NCBI GenBank assembly: GCA_946410185.1
Contig: CAMJZI010000001.1
Location: forward strand, 1-64,000
Direction of reading: 5' to 3'
Length of the DNA: 64,000 bases
DNA from: an uncultured Porphyromonadaceae bacterium
GTDB taxonomy: Bacteria; Bacteroidota; Bacteroidia; Bacteroidales; Muribaculaceae
In this document: piece by piece, positions 8,901 to 19,120 of the stretch
Layout: every line of letters starts with the position of its first letter
How positions within the stretch are numbered: the stretch's first letter is position 1
Program-made: the position numbers and the translations under genes
The notes under the pieces: generated by a model
The model's input: the letters and a program-made list of their open reading frames with translations, nothing else
The model's database searches: none
Told to the model about the DNA's origin: nothing

Positions 8901-9768
8901 CCGATGCAACGCCCATGCGCTTGTTCACGTCGTTAAGGGCGCTCACCTGGGTGGGCACGTTGGGATAGTCGGGCAGCGTGGTTGCCTGACTCCAAGCGAA
9001 GTTGTTGTTGTAGCTTATCCTGACGTTATCCTTCACGTGAGCGGTCTTGGTAGTGATCAATACAACACCAAAGGCTGCACGAGTACCGTAGATCGAGGTC
9101 GAAGCAGCATCCTTCAAGACACTGATGTTCTCGATATCGGCGGGGTTGAGGTCACCCAGGGTTTCAACGGGGACACCATCAACGATGTACAACGGGGTAG
9201 AAATACCATCATTGGACAGCGTACCGATACCACGGATGACGATTGAGGGATCGGCGCTGATGTCACCGTTAGCGTTCAAAATGGTCAAGCCGGGAACGTT
9301 ACCCTGAAGAGACTTGCGGATGTCGGTCTCGGACTTGGAACCAAGCACTTTGTCCACATCCACGGTGCTCACGGCGCCGGTCAGGTTGGCCTTGCGCTGT
9401 GTACCGTAACCAACGACTACGATCTCATCGAGCTTGGCGTTATCCTCGGCGAGGACAACACGCATGCCGTTGCTGGCACGCAACTCCTGCGTCTTGTAGC
9501 CGATGAATGAAATCTGAAGCTTAGCGTTTGGGCTAGCTTTGAACGAGAAGTTACCGTCCACATCGGTAGATGTGCCACGGGTCGTTCCAACCTCGACAAT
9601 GCTGGCGCCGATGACGGGTTCTCCCTGCTCATCGACAACACGGCCTGTCACAATGCTGGTGGCGGTACTTGCCGTCACCTGGGGCGCGGGTGCTGCCTGG
9701 GCCTGATAACCAGTGCCGCAGAACATCAACAAGGCGCCCAAAAGAGCTAAATGTCCTTTCATAAGCAT
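5905..9768 (-). CDS. SusC/RagA TonB-dependent transporter fused to OmpA-like domain
   Basis: The protein has 1287 residues. It has a signal peptide (to about residue 25), a carboxypeptidase-regulatory-like domain (VTGRVVDEQGEPVIGASI), a TonB-box-like DEIVVVGYGTQ, a plug domain and a 22-strand-type barrel ending at VGVQLTF near residue 1105. Normal SusC proteins stop here. This one continues for 182 residues: an alanine/asparagine-rich heptad coiled coil (about 1118-1170) and an OmpA C-terminal-like domain (about 1181-1287) with GYASPEGP and NGRAASVKDML. The OmpA position that usually holds the diaminopimelate-binding Asp is Ser in GYAS, while the Arg in NGRA is kept. The barrel C-terminus faces the periplasm, so a peptidoglycan-directed tail is the simplest inference. 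A second ATG at 9762 is an alternative start. Confidence 0.93.
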   Translation of the reverse strand: MLMKGHLALLGALLMFCGTGYQAQAAPAPQVTASTATSIVTGRVVDEQGEPVIGASIVEVGTTRGTSTDVDGNFSFKASPNAKLQISFIGYKTQELRASNGMRVVLAEDNAKLDEIVVVGYGTQRKANLTGAVSTVDVDKVLGSKSETDIRKSLQGNVPGLTILNANGDISADPSIVIRGIGTLSNDGISTPLYIVDGVPVETLGDLNPADIENISVLKDAASTSIYGTRAAFGVVLITTKTAHVKDNVRISYNNNFAWSQATTLPDYPNVPTQVSALNDVNKRMGVASELFGMYLDSEEFQNGINNWIKKHGDIKDKYREMVYGDDYDENGYYANWDVPGIMFNNHAPSQSHNLSVTGNSGRINFYTSVGYNQKQSLMNFNPDKFRKYNATANVSVRATDWLELGTRVSYVDRTFETPYKRGAGTYQYLWRWGSFFGPYGYFVNPEDGKQYDARTMIGGRNTGGDSYYKMNNMSLGVFGKIDFGYGLSFNADYTFIKRTNRYKGVGLPSIVYNTWGLNPQGPVDITSSTFIETSRAFKENHVANGYFDFFKSINDAHNFNLKVGANVDKTDYEYLYYERHGIQDINMPELALSNEDYSYEHHHNHWGSAGFFGRINYDYKGRYLIELNGRYDGSSKFPKKDQWAFFPSASIGYRISEEAFWAPIKNTISNAKIRASYGVIGNQEVGDYMFIETLEKNKDYGERNTRHINWLSSNDLPLDFFGAPKMVSESLTWEKIHTLNVGIDLAFFNGHLNLIADWFQRENKDMLAPGKALPSVIGADAAWENAGDMRTRGWEVSLDYRNRIGNVDFYATAVLSDYKTKVIKWDSNNMINNNYSGKEYGEIWGFETDRYFDFKDFNADGTYAAGVADQTKLQSNGFVYGPGDIKFKDLDGNGVIDWGKGTPEDHGDLKRIGNFTPRYQYSLRLGAAWKGIDIDIYMQGVGKRDMWTQSAFVMPFMRGADAIYDNQTSYITEADYAAGKIDQGAEFPRMWAGGAGRGNASSDILDLGKFNFYPQSKYLVNMAYLRMKNITVGYTLPQNWTRKAMIEKLRIYASTDNLFDIINHNNGTGIDPEINTGVGYLSNAVWGRTEPVMRTYSVGVQLTFGSNNRSAVAAPADNSALNAQINDLRAQLADAENNYNSRLAQLQNDLDAANRALANCRNDLNAAKNSAPKVVDNSKQYMNVLVHFPVNKTAVSADQRPNVERVAAYLKSHPEATCVINGYASPEGPMDNNIKLANGRAASVKDMLVNKYGIDAKRINAQGQGISKMFDELSWNRVSICEIIVK

Positions 9769-10123
9769 GTTTTAGTTAGTAATATTAATAAATTATTAAT
9801 TGTTAATTCATAATCAAATGCCGCATAATTGCAACCATTCTCAACAAAATGCGTTTGCTTGCGCATTTTGCTTTTATAATAATAAAGTGCAAAATTCTAT
9901 AATTTTTTTGAAATGGCAAAAAATTAGGACACTTTTTACAAATACAAACGTTAAAAATGATGAAAAATCGTACCAAATTCAAAAATACAGGGGCTCAAAT
10001 GCCCCTTTTTAGAGTTTTTGATAGCATTCCTTCAACATATTTTAGACTCTCAAATTTAAGTTTGCAAATTCTTGGAGATCGATAGTGGACATGTCATGAG
10101 AAGAGGTCAATCGATGGCAGGGC
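9769..10123. other. Intergenic region upstream of fused susC
   Basis: This 355-base gap is AT-rich. An AGGGGC/GCCCCT hairpin lies at 9989-10006 and may end the glycosyltransferase transcript that reads towards it. Two minus-strand words match the -7 consensus: TATTTTTG at 9980-9987 and TAAATTTG at 10051-10058. Either would give a leader of over 200 bases for susC. I cannot choose between them and see no small ORF or known riboswitch here. Confidence 0.4.
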
Positions 10124-11263
10124 TCATTCGTCGGTCGATGGCACGTCGATGTCGATGACCGGGGCGGCCTCGAGCAGGCGGCGGTACAGGTCGGTCATCT
10201 TGTGATAGAAGGTGGGATAGTCCAGGTTGTCCTGGAAATCCTTCTGGGCCTGCGTTCCCATGCGGGAGCGGCCGGCTGTGTCGTTGATGAGCTGGTTGAT
10301 GGCAGTGAGCAGGGCTTGCTCATCGCCCGGCGGTACGAGCAGACCATTCACGCCGTCGTGCACATACTCGGGCTGTGCGCCGTTGTTGCTGCAGATGTGG
10401 GCCTTGCCTGCCATCATATACTCCAAGTTACTGATACCCAGCGCCTCGGGCTGAATCGACGGCAGCACGCCGAAGTCGGCTTGCCGCAGGTACTCCAGGA
10501 TGTTGTCCCTGAAACCGAGCAGGGTCACGTTATTGACCATGCCGGCAGCAACGATGAATCCCTTGATTTTTGCCTTGTATTTGGGCTGTCCCTCGCCGAT
10601 GATGGCCAGGTGATATTTTGTCTTGTCCACATGGGTCAGGGCACCCAGCAGGGCCTCTATGCCCTTTTCGGGAGTGAGCTTGCCGTGGTACATGATCAGG
10701 GCCTGATGGCTGTCAAGACCCAATTCACGCCTCAGATCGGGCACCGCAGTGCCTAACTGGCTGTCACACACGCTGTCACGAATGACCACCGCACGGTCGG
10801 CATACTGCTTCTTGGCCTTGCCCAGGAAGGCGTCTCGCGCCATCTGGGACGAGAAAACAAAACCGTCAATCGACTTGTATAACTTATTGTACATGTAGTT
10901 GTTCTTGGGCTTGTAAACACCGTGAACGCTCACTATCACGCGCGTATCGCGGTTCTCACTGATGCGACGGGCCATCACGGCCATGAAGGCATCCTTGAAA
11001 CTGTGCACATGGATGATATTTTTACCCTTGCGCAACAAGCGTGCAAACCTCACGGGCGAATCGATGTCGGTCACGCCCTTAAGCGGCAGGATGGAAATGG
11101 GAATTTCCAGGCGACGGTACTGCTTGAGCACGTTTGGATGCTTGCGGCATACCACCTCGGCATAGAAATCGGGGTCGTTGCGTAACCGCTCGACCAAGTC
11201 ATAAGTATATTGCTCGGCACCTGTCCAGTGCTTGTTAGAAACAATATGAAAAACGTTAATCAT
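10124..11263 (-). CDS. Glycosyltransferase, GT4-like (group 1)
   Basis: The 379-residue cytoplasmic enzyme has the GT-B fold expected to transfer a sugar from a nucleotide donor to a glycan or lipid acceptor. The N-terminal half has HIVSNKHWTGAEQYTYDLVE, and the C-terminal donor-binding half has GKLTPEKGIEALL, IIGEGQPKYKAKIKG and the E-x7-E type segment PEALGISNLEYMMAGKA. No polysaccharide locus surrounds it, so the acceptor is unknown. A TAACTTTG -7 element lies about 56 bases upstream. The start at 11263 is an ATG. Confidence 0.85.
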   Translation of the reverse strand: MINVFHIVSNKHWTGAEQYTYDLVERLRNDPDFYAEVVCRKHPNVLKQYRRLEIPISILPLKGVTDIDSPVRFARLLRKGKNIIHVHSFKDAFMAVMARRISENRDTRVIVSVHGVYKPKNNYMYNKLYKSIDGFVFSSQMARDAFLGKAKKQYADRAVVIRDSVCDSQLGTAVPDLRRELGLDSHQALIMYHGKLTPEKGIEALLGALTHVDKTKYHLAIIGEGQPKYKAKIKGFIVAAGMVNNVTLLGFRDNILEYLRQADFGVLPSIQPEALGISNLEYMMAGKAHICSNNGAQPEYVHDGVNGLLVPPGDEQALLTAINQLINDTAGRSRMGTQAQKDFQDNLDYPTFYHKMTDLYRRLLEAAPVIDIDVPSTDE

Positions 11264-11318
11264 CTGAAAATTAGATTTTTGCGGTCACAATTTATCAATC
11301 GCACCGATATTTGTGCTA

Positions 11319-11326
11319 CAAAGTTA
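11319..11326 (-). promoter_or_regulatory. -7 element for the glycosyltransferase at 10124-11263
   Basis: TAACTTTG on the minus strand matches TAnnTTTG, giving a predicted leader of about 50 bases. Confidence 0.5.
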
Positions 11327-11390
11327 CACAATTATCCGCTACCATCCCCCACCCTTTCCAATTAATTTTTTTTGACATGATGCGACAACA

Positions 11391-11449
11391 GGCGCGGCAA
11401 TGCACTTGCCGCGCCCGTCATGATGATGGGGCTGGAGAGGTGACCTCTC
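11391..11449. terminator. Two hairpins after the SPFH gene
   Basis: GGCGCGGCAA and TTGCCGCGCC form a perfect 10-base stem at 11391-11415. A second near-palindrome, GGAGAGGTGACCTCTCC, follows at about 11435-11451. Both lie just downstream of the minus-strand SPFH stop. The T tract (TTTTTTTT) is about 20 bases further on, so this is a weak or non-canonical terminator. Confidence 0.45.
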
Positions 11450-11459
11450 CCCTACCCGA

Positions 11460-12425
11460 TTACTCCTTCTTGCCGTCGCTGCCAAACAGCTCCTTGATAC
11501 CGCCAATCGAGCCCAGCAGGTTGGTGGCCTCATAGGGCAGGTAAACCGTCTTGGTCTTGTCACCGCTGGCCACGGTGTCGAGCATCTGGATGTACTTCTG
11601 GGCCAGCAGGTAGTTGGCGGGGTTGGTGCTCTGCCCTACGGCCTGGGTAATCTTGTCGATGGCGATAGCCTCGGCCTCGGCCTTACGGATACGGGCCTGG
11701 GCCTCACCCTCGGCACGCAGGATCTCGGTCTGCTTGTCAGCCTCTGCCTGGTTGATGCGGGCTGTCTTCTGACCCTCGGACTGGAGGATGGCTGCCTGTT
11801 TCTGACCCTCGCTGGTCAAGATAGTAGCGCGCTTGTTGCGCTCGGCCTGCATCTGCTTCTCCATGGCCTGGAGCACGGTTTGAGGCGGCTGAATGTCCTG
11901 TAACTCAACGCGGTTGACCTTGATGCCCCACTTGTTGGTGGCATCGTCAAGCACGGCACGCAGCTTGCTGTTGATGGTGTCGCGCGAGGTCAGCGTCTGG
12001 TCCAGCTCGAGTTCGCCAATGATGTTACGCAGCGTGGTCTGGGTCAGTTTCTCGATAGCGTTGGGCAGGTTATTGATCTCATACACGGCCTTGAAGGGGT
12101 CCATAATCTGGAAGTAGAGCAGTGCATTGATCTGCGTCATGACGTTATCCTTGGTGATCACGTTCTGCTTGTCGAAGTCATAAACTTGTTCACGCAGGTC
12201 GATGACGGTGGTCGTGCGGTAGCGGCCATGCTCATAGGCGACGATACTCTTGGCCCTGTCGATGAACGGGATAATCAGGTTGATACCAGGTTTGAGTGTG
12301 GCATAATACTTACCCAGACGCTCGATGATCTTGGTCTCGCTCTGAGGGATGATCACTAATGCACTCTTAACGAGAATGAGTGCCAACACAATAATGACAA
12401 TGAGAAAAATGGATATTGGTGACAT
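11460..12425 (-). CDS. SPFH/band-7 membrane protein (QmcA/stomatin-like)
   Basis: The 321-residue protein has one N-terminal membrane segment (about residues 3-25), then an SPFH/prohibitin domain (SETKIIERLGKYYATLKPGINLIIPFID, and GELELDQTLTSRDTIN), then an alanine- and glutamate-rich coiled coil (about 190-260). It is expected to oligomerise in membrane microdomains and act in membrane protein quality control. The NfeD-type gene lies 61 bases upstream on the same strand. NfeD proteins are regular genomic partners of SPFH proteins, which supports a shared function and operon. Confidence 0.9.
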   Translation of the reverse strand: MSPISIFLIVIIVLALILVKSALVIIPQSETKIIERLGKYYATLKPGINLIIPFIDRAKSIVAYEHGRYRTTTVIDLREQVYDFDKQNVITKDNVMTQINALLYFQIMDPFKAVYEINNLPNAIEKLTQTTLRNIIGELELDQTLTSRDTINSKLRAVLDDATNKWGIKVNRVELQDIQPPQTVLQAMEKQMQAERNKRATILTSEGQKQAAILQSEGQKTARINQAEADKQTEILRAEGEAQARIRKAEAEAIAIDKITQAVGQSTNPANYLLAQKYIQMLDTVASGDKTKTVYLPYEATNLLGSIGGIKELFGSDGKKE

Positions 12426-12486
12426 ATTGTTTGAGTTTTGAGTTAATAGTCATTAGTTGATTAGTCGTTGGCAGTGGGCGCCTCCC

Positions 12487-12966
12487 CTACTCCACGGCAT
12501 TATTATCGATGGGATTATTGATGGGCTCGACGGTGAGGATGATGCTGTCCATCTTCACGACACGCACACGCGCGCCCTGGCCAATCGCACTGCCATCGGC
12601 ACTGACGGCTTTCCAGTCGTCGCCGTCAATGGCCACACGGCCAAATCCGCCGGCCTCGATGGTCTCGCTCACGCGGCCCTGCTGGCCAATCATGGCCTCG
12701 GCATTGCTCAAGCGCTCGCGATGCGGTTTATGCAGTTTCTTGACAAGCGCGGGACGCACCAGCAGCAGACTCAAGGCCGAAACCACGGCAAAAATGATGA
12801 TCTGCCAGGTGAGCGACAATCCGCAACCGGCCAGCAGGGCGGCAACGGCGGCGCCGATAGCAAAGCACAGGATAAAGAAATCACCTGATGATAATTCCAA
12901 AATAAGGCACAAAATAGAAACGATGATCCATATGAGCCATAGGTTAGATGTGAAGTACTGTATCAT
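12487..12966 (-). CDS. NfeD family membrane protein
   Basis: The 159-residue protein has two to three hydrophobic segments in its first 75 residues (LWLIWIIVSILCLILEL; FFILCFAIGAAVAALLAG; IIIFAVVSALSLLLV) and a C-terminal OB-fold-like domain (IGQQGRVSETIEAGGFGRVAIDGDDWKAVS). This is the short NfeD type without the ClpP-like protease domain. It is first in a two-gene unit with the SPFH gene and has a TACCTTTG -7 element about 77 bases upstream. Confidence 0.9.
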   Translation of the reverse strand: MIQYFTSNLWLIWIIVSILCLILELSSGDFFILCFAIGAAVAALLAGCGLSLTWQIIIFAVVSALSLLLVRPALVKKLHKPHRERLSNAEAMIGQQGRVSETIEAGGFGRVAIDGDDWKAVSADGSAIGQGARVRVVKMDSIILTVEPINNPIDNNAVE

Positions 12967-13042
12967 AATTTTACCAATATTTTATAGTGTTACTGTTATC
13001 GGCAAATTTTAACGCATCGAGGTCCTATCCACAAGACGTCCT

Positions 13043-13050
13043 CAAAGGTA
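13043..13050 (-). promoter_or_regulatory. -7 element for nfeD-SPFH operon
   Basis: TACCTTTG on the minus strand is a perfect TAnnTTTG match, with a leader of roughly 70 bases to the nfeD ATG. Confidence 0.5.
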
Positions 13051-13347
13051 TTATTTTATTGGTAAACCTGCAAATTTTATGCCAATTTTTATCAAAAATT
13101 CTCCAATAATCGTCCAAGAGGCACCAAATTTTCAATTCTCAGCGGGTTAAAGTGGGGTTTAAGGCTGTTTTTCAGCACATTTGGCGTTTTTAGTCATGTC
13201 GTCAGAAAAATCATGGATCGGGTTCACAGCGCATCTTTTTACCTTGAGGAGGGCGCAATGCAAGCCCGCACCACGATTACAAGATGCCGATAAAGCATTT
13301 AGCTCAAAACTTGTCGCTTAATGCTTGTTTATAAAAAAATAATGTGT

Positions 13348-13355
13348 TATCTTTG
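13348..13355 (+). promoter_or_regulatory. -7 element for ybeY
   Basis: TATCTTTG lies 27 bases before the ybeY ATG at 13383. It overlaps the upstream part of the longer track ORF (13344), so it argues for the shorter start. Confidence 0.55.
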
Positions 13356-13382
13356 TCTCCCGTTTTTCAAACCATTGTTGAA

Positions 13383-13826
13383 ATGACCGAAATCAATTAC
13401 ATGACCCAGGGGCAAGTCGAAATGCCACGGCTCAACGAGGATGCCGTTCGCGACTGGATTGTGGCCGTTGCCCAGCAACACGGGCAGCGGGTGGGATGCC
13501 TGACCTATGTCTTCTGTGACGATGAGTACATCCTCCAAACCAATCGGGAATTCCTGCGGCACGATTACTACACGGACATCATCACGTTTGATTACACCAA
13601 CTCGCGACACATTGCGGGCGACATGGTCATCTCGCTGGATACCGTTCGCAGCAATGCCGAGATGCTGGGTGCGGAATACAACACAGAGCTAATGCGTGTC
13701 ATCATTCACGGCGTGCTGCACTTGTGCGGCATCAACGACAAGGGCCCTGGAGAACGCGAGATCATGGAGCAACATGAGAACACCGCCCTTGCCATCCTCC
13801 CTGCCAACGTCTTCTGCAACGATTGA
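13383..13826 (+). CDS. ybeY: Endoribonuclease YbeY (rRNA maturation)
   Basis: The 147-residue protein is a zinc endoribonuclease for 16S rRNA 3'-end processing and 70S quality control. The conserved block is HGVLHLCGINDKG: H109 and H113 are zinc ligands, and the position of the third His of the E. coli HGxLHLxGYDH motif is Asp119. Bacteroidetes homologues often lack that His, as far as I recall. The ATG at 13383 is preferred over the track start because the promoter element lies between them. mnmG follows after 13 bases, so it is probably in the same transcript. Confidence 0.9.
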   Translation: MTEINYMTQGQVEMPRLNEDAVRDWIVAVAQQHGQRVGCLTYVFCDDEYILQTNREFLRHDYYTDIITFDYTNSRHIAGDMVISLDTVRSNAEMLGAEYNTELMRVIIHGVLHLCGINDKGPGEREIMEQHENTALAILPANVFCND

Positions 13827-13839
13827 TTTCCCCTAAAAG

Positions 13840-15717
13840 ATGAGAAACGACTATGATATCATAGTGGTGGGTGCCGGCCATGCCGGTTGTGAGGCAGCTA
13901 GCGCCGCCGCACGCCTGGGTTCACACACACTGCTCATCACTATCGACATGAACAAGATTGCACAAATGAGCTGCAATCCTGCCGTGGGAGGCATCGCCAA
14001 GGGCCAAATCGTGCGCGAAATCGATGCCCTTGGTGGTCAAATGGGCATCGTCACCGACCGCAGCAGCATCCAGTTCCGCATGCTCAACCGCAGCAAGGGG
14101 CCCGCCATGTGGAGCCCCCGTTCACAAAGCGACCGCCAACAGTTTATCCTGCAATGGAGACAGATTCTTGAAAACACGCCCAACCTGCACATATGGCAGG
14201 ATTCTGTCGATGAATTCATCATCGAGGGTGGGGTAGTGAAGGGAGTAAAGACCGCACTGGGCATGACTTTCAAGGCCCAGGCAGTGGTACTCACCGCCGG
14301 CACATTCCTGAACGGACTGATGCATGTGGGCAAGGTGCAGACCCCTGGCGGTCGCGTCGCCGAGCCTCCCGCAAGGGGCATTACAGAGCAGCTGGCATCG
14401 CTGGGACTGGTCACGGGCAGAATGAAGACTGGCACGCCTCCACGTCTTGACGAGCGAACCATCGATTTCTCACAGTGCATCCGCCAGGACGGCGAGCAGG
14501 ATTTCCACCATTTTTCCTATCTGCCTGGCATCAGTTCAACGCTGCCTCAGCGCCCTTGCTGGATTGTACATACCAACGAACAAGTGCACGAAGTGCTGCG
14601 ACAAGGTCTGCCCCAGTCACCGCTCTATAACGGCCAAATCACCAGCATCGGCCCCCGTTACTGCCCCAGTATCGAGACTAAAATCGTGACCTTTGCCGAC
14701 AAGACATCCCATCAACTGTTCATCGAGCCCGAGGGCGCCACGACCCACGAGATGTACCTGAACGGCTTCTCCTCGTCACTGCCCTGGGACATTCAGATCG
14801 AGGCCCTGCGCCACATTCCCGCTCTGCGGGATGTGCATGCTTTCCGCCCTGGTTATGCCATCGAGTATGACTACTTTGATCCCACACAGCTCTATCACAC
14901 CCTCGAGTCCAAGCTTGTAAAGAACCTCTTCCTGGCAGGACAAGTCAACGGCACGACCGGATATGAAGAGGCGGCAGGGCAGGGGCTCATTGCCGGCATC
15001 AATGCCCATCAAAACATCACTGGCGGCAAGCCGTTCACCCTGGCCCGCAACGAGGCCTACATCGGAGTCCTTATCGATGACCTGGTAACCTGTGGCGTGG
15101 ACGAACCTTACCGCATGTTCACCTCGCGAGCCGAGCACCGCATCCTGTTACGACAGGACGATGCCGACATGCGACTCACCGCAAAGGGCTACGAACTGGG
15201 ACTCGCGACACGCGAGCGCTATGACCTGATGCGCACCAAGCGCGACCAGATGGAATCGCTGACGGCCTTTTGCCGCGACTATACGGTCAAGACCGCCATA
15301 ATCAACCCCGTGCTCGAAGCCAACGGCATGCAGCCGCTGACACAAGGGCAACGACTGCACGACCTGCTGCTGCGTCCCCAACTGAACATGGCCATGCTCG
15401 CCGACGCACTGCCCGAGTTCATGCAAAGGGTAGGGGAGATCGGGGCCGAACGCCGCGACGAGATCATCGAGGCCACCGAAATCGCCATCAAGTACCGAGG
15501 CTACATTGAGCGCGAGACGCTCATCGCCGACCGCGTGGCACGCCTCGACAATGTGACCCTCAAGGGCAAATTCGACTACTCACAGATACACCAGATTTCC
15601 ACCGAAGCCCGCCAGAAACTCCAGACCATCGACCCCGAGACCATCGGACAGGCTTCACGCATCCCCGGTGTATCTCCCAGCGATATCAACATCCTGCTCG
15701 TTTTATTGGGCAGATGA
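13840..15717 (+). CDS. mnmG: tRNA uridine-5-carboxymethylaminomethyl modification enzyme MnmG
   Basis: This is the 625-residue FAD-dependent subunit that works with MnmE to modify U34 of tRNAs in the cytoplasm. The N-terminal dinucleotide-binding motif is GAGHAGCEAA (residues 8-17). The family signatures GGIAKGQIVREIDALGG and AGQVNGTTGYEEAAGQGLIAGINA are intact, and the helical C-terminal MnmE-binding region ends in IPGVSPSDINILLVLLGR. Length is standard. A parS sequence begins 2 bases after its stop codon. Confidence 0.97.
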   Translation: MRNDYDIIVVGAGHAGCEAASAAARLGSHTLLITIDMNKIAQMSCNPAVGGIAKGQIVREIDALGGQMGIVTDRSSIQFRMLNRSKGPAMWSPRSQSDRQQFILQWRQILENTPNLHIWQDSVDEFIIEGGVVKGVKTALGMTFKAQAVVLTAGTFLNGLMHVGKVQTPGGRVAEPPARGITEQLASLGLVTGRMKTGTPPRLDERTIDFSQCIRQDGEQDFHHFSYLPGISSTLPQRPCWIVHTNEQVHEVLRQGLPQSPLYNGQITSIGPRYCPSIETKIVTFADKTSHQLFIEPEGATTHEMYLNGFSSSLPWDIQIEALRHIPALRDVHAFRPGYAIEYDYFDPTQLYHTLESKLVKNLFLAGQVNGTTGYEEAAGQGLIAGINAHQNITGGKPFTLARNEAYIGVLIDDLVTCGVDEPYRMFTSRAEHRILLRQDDADMRLTAKGYELGLATRERYDLMRTKRDQMESLTAFCRDYTVKTAIINPVLEANGMQPLTQGQRLHDLLLRPQLNMAMLADALPEFMQRVGEIGAERRDEIIEATEIAIKYRGYIERETLIADRVARLDNVTLKGKFDYSQIHQISTEARQKLQTIDPETIGQASRIPGVSPSDINILLVLLGR

Positions 15718-15718
15718 T

Positions 15719-15734
15719 TGTTCCACGTGAAACA
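15719..15734. other. parS centromere-like site 1
   Basis: TGTTCCACGTGAAACA matches the ParB-binding consensus TGTTNCACGTGAAACA at every defined base. It sits in the 43-base gap between mnmG and apt. ParB loading at such sites directs origin segregation and condensin recruitment. Confidence 0.85.
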
Positions 15735-15760
15735 TTTTCAACTTAATATACTGATTCACA

Positions 15761-16294
15761 ATGACTAAGAAAGATTTAGAGAAAGTAAAAAGTGTGGTTC
15801 GCAACGTGCCTGACTTCCCTGTTCCGGGCATCCAGTTCAAGGACCTGACCACCGCGTTCAAGGATCCTGAAGCCTTGCAGATCATGACCCGCGCCATGAC
15901 CGACTTGTATCGCGACAAGGGCGTGACCCGAGTCGTGGGTATTGAGGCACGCGGCTTCATTGGCGGAGCCATCCTCGCCACCCAGCTGAATGCCGGTTTC
16001 GTGCCCCTGCGCAAGCCTGGCAAACTGCCCGCCGAGGTCATCCAGAAATCCTATACCAAGGAGTATGGCACCGACACCATCGAGATCCACAAGGATGCCA
16101 TCACGCCCGACGACGTGGTTGTCATCCACGACGACCTCCTCGCCACTGGCGGCACAATGCTGGCTGCCTATGAGCTTGTCAAGTCGATGAACCCCAAGAA
16201 GATTTACATCAACTTCATCTGCGACCTGGCCGACCTGCACGGACGCGAAGTCTTCCCGTCCGACGTGGAAATCACCTCGTTGTTCACCTTCTAG
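15761..16294 (+). CDS. apt: Adenine phosphoribosyltransferase
   Basis: The 177-residue purine-salvage enzyme converts adenine and PRPP to AMP and pyrophosphate. The family blocks are present: VPDFPVPGIQFKDLTT near the N-terminus, GIEARGFIGGAILA, VPLRKPGKLP and the PRPP-binding loop VVVIHDDLLATGGTM. The length matches the family. It lies between mnmG and uvrC on the same strand. Confidence 0.96.
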   Translation: MTKKDLEKVKSVVRNVPDFPVPGIQFKDLTTAFKDPEALQIMTRAMTDLYRDKGVTRVVGIEARGFIGGAILATQLNAGFVPLRKPGKLPAEVIQKSYTKEYGTDTIEIHKDAITPDDVVVIHDDLLATGGTMLAAYELVKSMNPKKIYINFICDLADLHGREVFPSDVEITSLFTF

Positions 16295-16336
16295 GCCTCA
16301 TCACCCAGGATCGATTGTCCACTAGCTATCTGCTGC

Positions 16337-18148
<1,812 letters not shown>

Positions 18149-18191
18149 CGCTTTTATAAGCCAAAATGCACTGGTAATAAAATAAAGTCAT

Positions 18192-18199
18192 TATATTTG
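18192..18199 (+). promoter_or_regulatory. -7 element immediately before nadK
   Basis: TATATTTG ends 5 bases before the nadK ATG, so the predicted transcript start coincides with the start codon and the mRNA would be leaderless. Confidence 0.55.
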
Positions 18200-18204
18200 C
18201 CAAC

Positions 18205-19074
18205 ATGAAACGACTGGTCATATTTGGAAACAGTTATCAGCAAGACGGCACCGCCAGGGTGCATGCCCTGTTGACGTATCTGTGCGAACGGGGACTCGAG
18301 ATTGCCATCGAGAAGGAGTATCAGCGATATCTTGACAATGACAACGGCACGGCCAGTAGCTACCGCTCATTTGACACCAGCGAGGTTCCCGATGCCGACT
18401 TGGCACTGTCGCTGGGCGGCGACGGAACGTTCCTGACCACAGTAATGTGGGTCTCGAGCCAGGGAATGCCTATTCTTGGCATTAATTCAGGCCATCTGGG
18501 TTACCTTACCGCCGGCAGTCTGGACGAGGCCAGGAGCATCATTGACGACGTGCTGGAGGGCAATTACCGCATCGAGGAACGCACCATGCTGCAGGTATCC
18601 TGCGACACCGTCGAGATTCCGCACCCATGGGCACTCAACGAGGTGGCCATACTACGGCACGACACCTCGTCGATGCTCGACATGGAAACCTGGCTGCGCA
18701 GCCACCAGCTGACCACCTACCGCGGCGACGGACTCATCGTGAGCACGCCCACGGGCTCCACTGCCTATAACATGAGCGTGGGAGGCCCCATCCTGGAACC
18801 TACCACCTCGTGCATGGTGCTGTCGCCCATCTCGCCGCACTCCCTGACGATGCGCCCGCTTGTCGTGCGCGACGATAGCGTGATTGTCGTGCGCACCCAT
18901 TCTCGAGCGTCCAGCTACGAGGTGAGTATCGACGGTGAGGTCACACTGTGTCCCACAGGCTCGAGCCTGACCATAGGACGCGCACCCTATTGCGCCCGCG
19001 TGGTGCAACGCCAAAGCAATAATTTTGCCAGCACCCTGCGGCAGAAACTCCTGTGGGGAACCGATCAGCGCTAA
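18205..19074 (+). CDS. nadK: NAD kinase
   Basis: The 289-residue cytoplasmic enzyme phosphorylates NAD to NADP with ATP. The diagnostic GGDGTFL motif (residues 72-78) and the GDGLIVSTPTGSTAYNMSVGGPI segment are intact, followed by the C-terminal beta-rich domain with EVSIDGEV. Start choice is clear because a -7 element is directly upstream. It follows uvrC by 56 bases but seems to have its own promoter. Confidence 0.95.
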   Translation: MKRLVIFGNSYQQDGTARVHALLTYLCERGLEIAIEKEYQRYLDNDNGTASSYRSFDTSEVPDADLALSLGGDGTFLTTVMWVSSQGMPILGINSGHLGYLTAGSLDEARSIIDDVLEGNYRIEERTMLQVSCDTVEIPHPWALNEVAILRHDTSSMLDMETWLRSHQLTTYRGDGLIVSTPTGSTAYNMSVGGPILEPTTSCMVLSPISPHSLTMRPLVVRDDSVIVVRTHSRASSYEVSIDGEVTLCPTGSSLTIGRAPYCARVVQRQSNNFASTLRQKLLWGTDQR

Positions 19075-19120
19075 AACAGGAGAACGCATCACACGCTTAT
19101 CTACCACACCAACAAAAAAA

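Larger units (their letters stand above)
12967..13382. other. Divergent intergenic region nfeD/ybeY
   Basis: This 416-base gap separates divergent genes. It holds a minus-strand TACCTTTG (13043-13050) for nfeD and a plus-strand TATCTTTG (13348-13355) for ybeY. A single near-perfect DnaA-box word, CTATCCACA, lies at about 13027. No ORF or RNA gene is recognisable. Confidence 0.45.

Noticed and set aside
7645-9246. 533-residue plus-strand ORF over susC
   Set aside because: Antisense shadow of the SusC barrel; no start signal or promoter belongs to it.
12967-13382. nfeD/ybeY gap as the replication origin
   Set aside because: Only one near DnaA box is visible and the gap is explained by two divergent promoters; the 38.8-kb interval is a better, still weak, candidate.
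15719-15734. Reading the TGTTCCACGTGAAACA word as an ordinary promoter or terminator palindrome
   Set aside because: It matches the ParB site consensus exactly and a second copy occurs inside uvrC, so parS is the better explanation.
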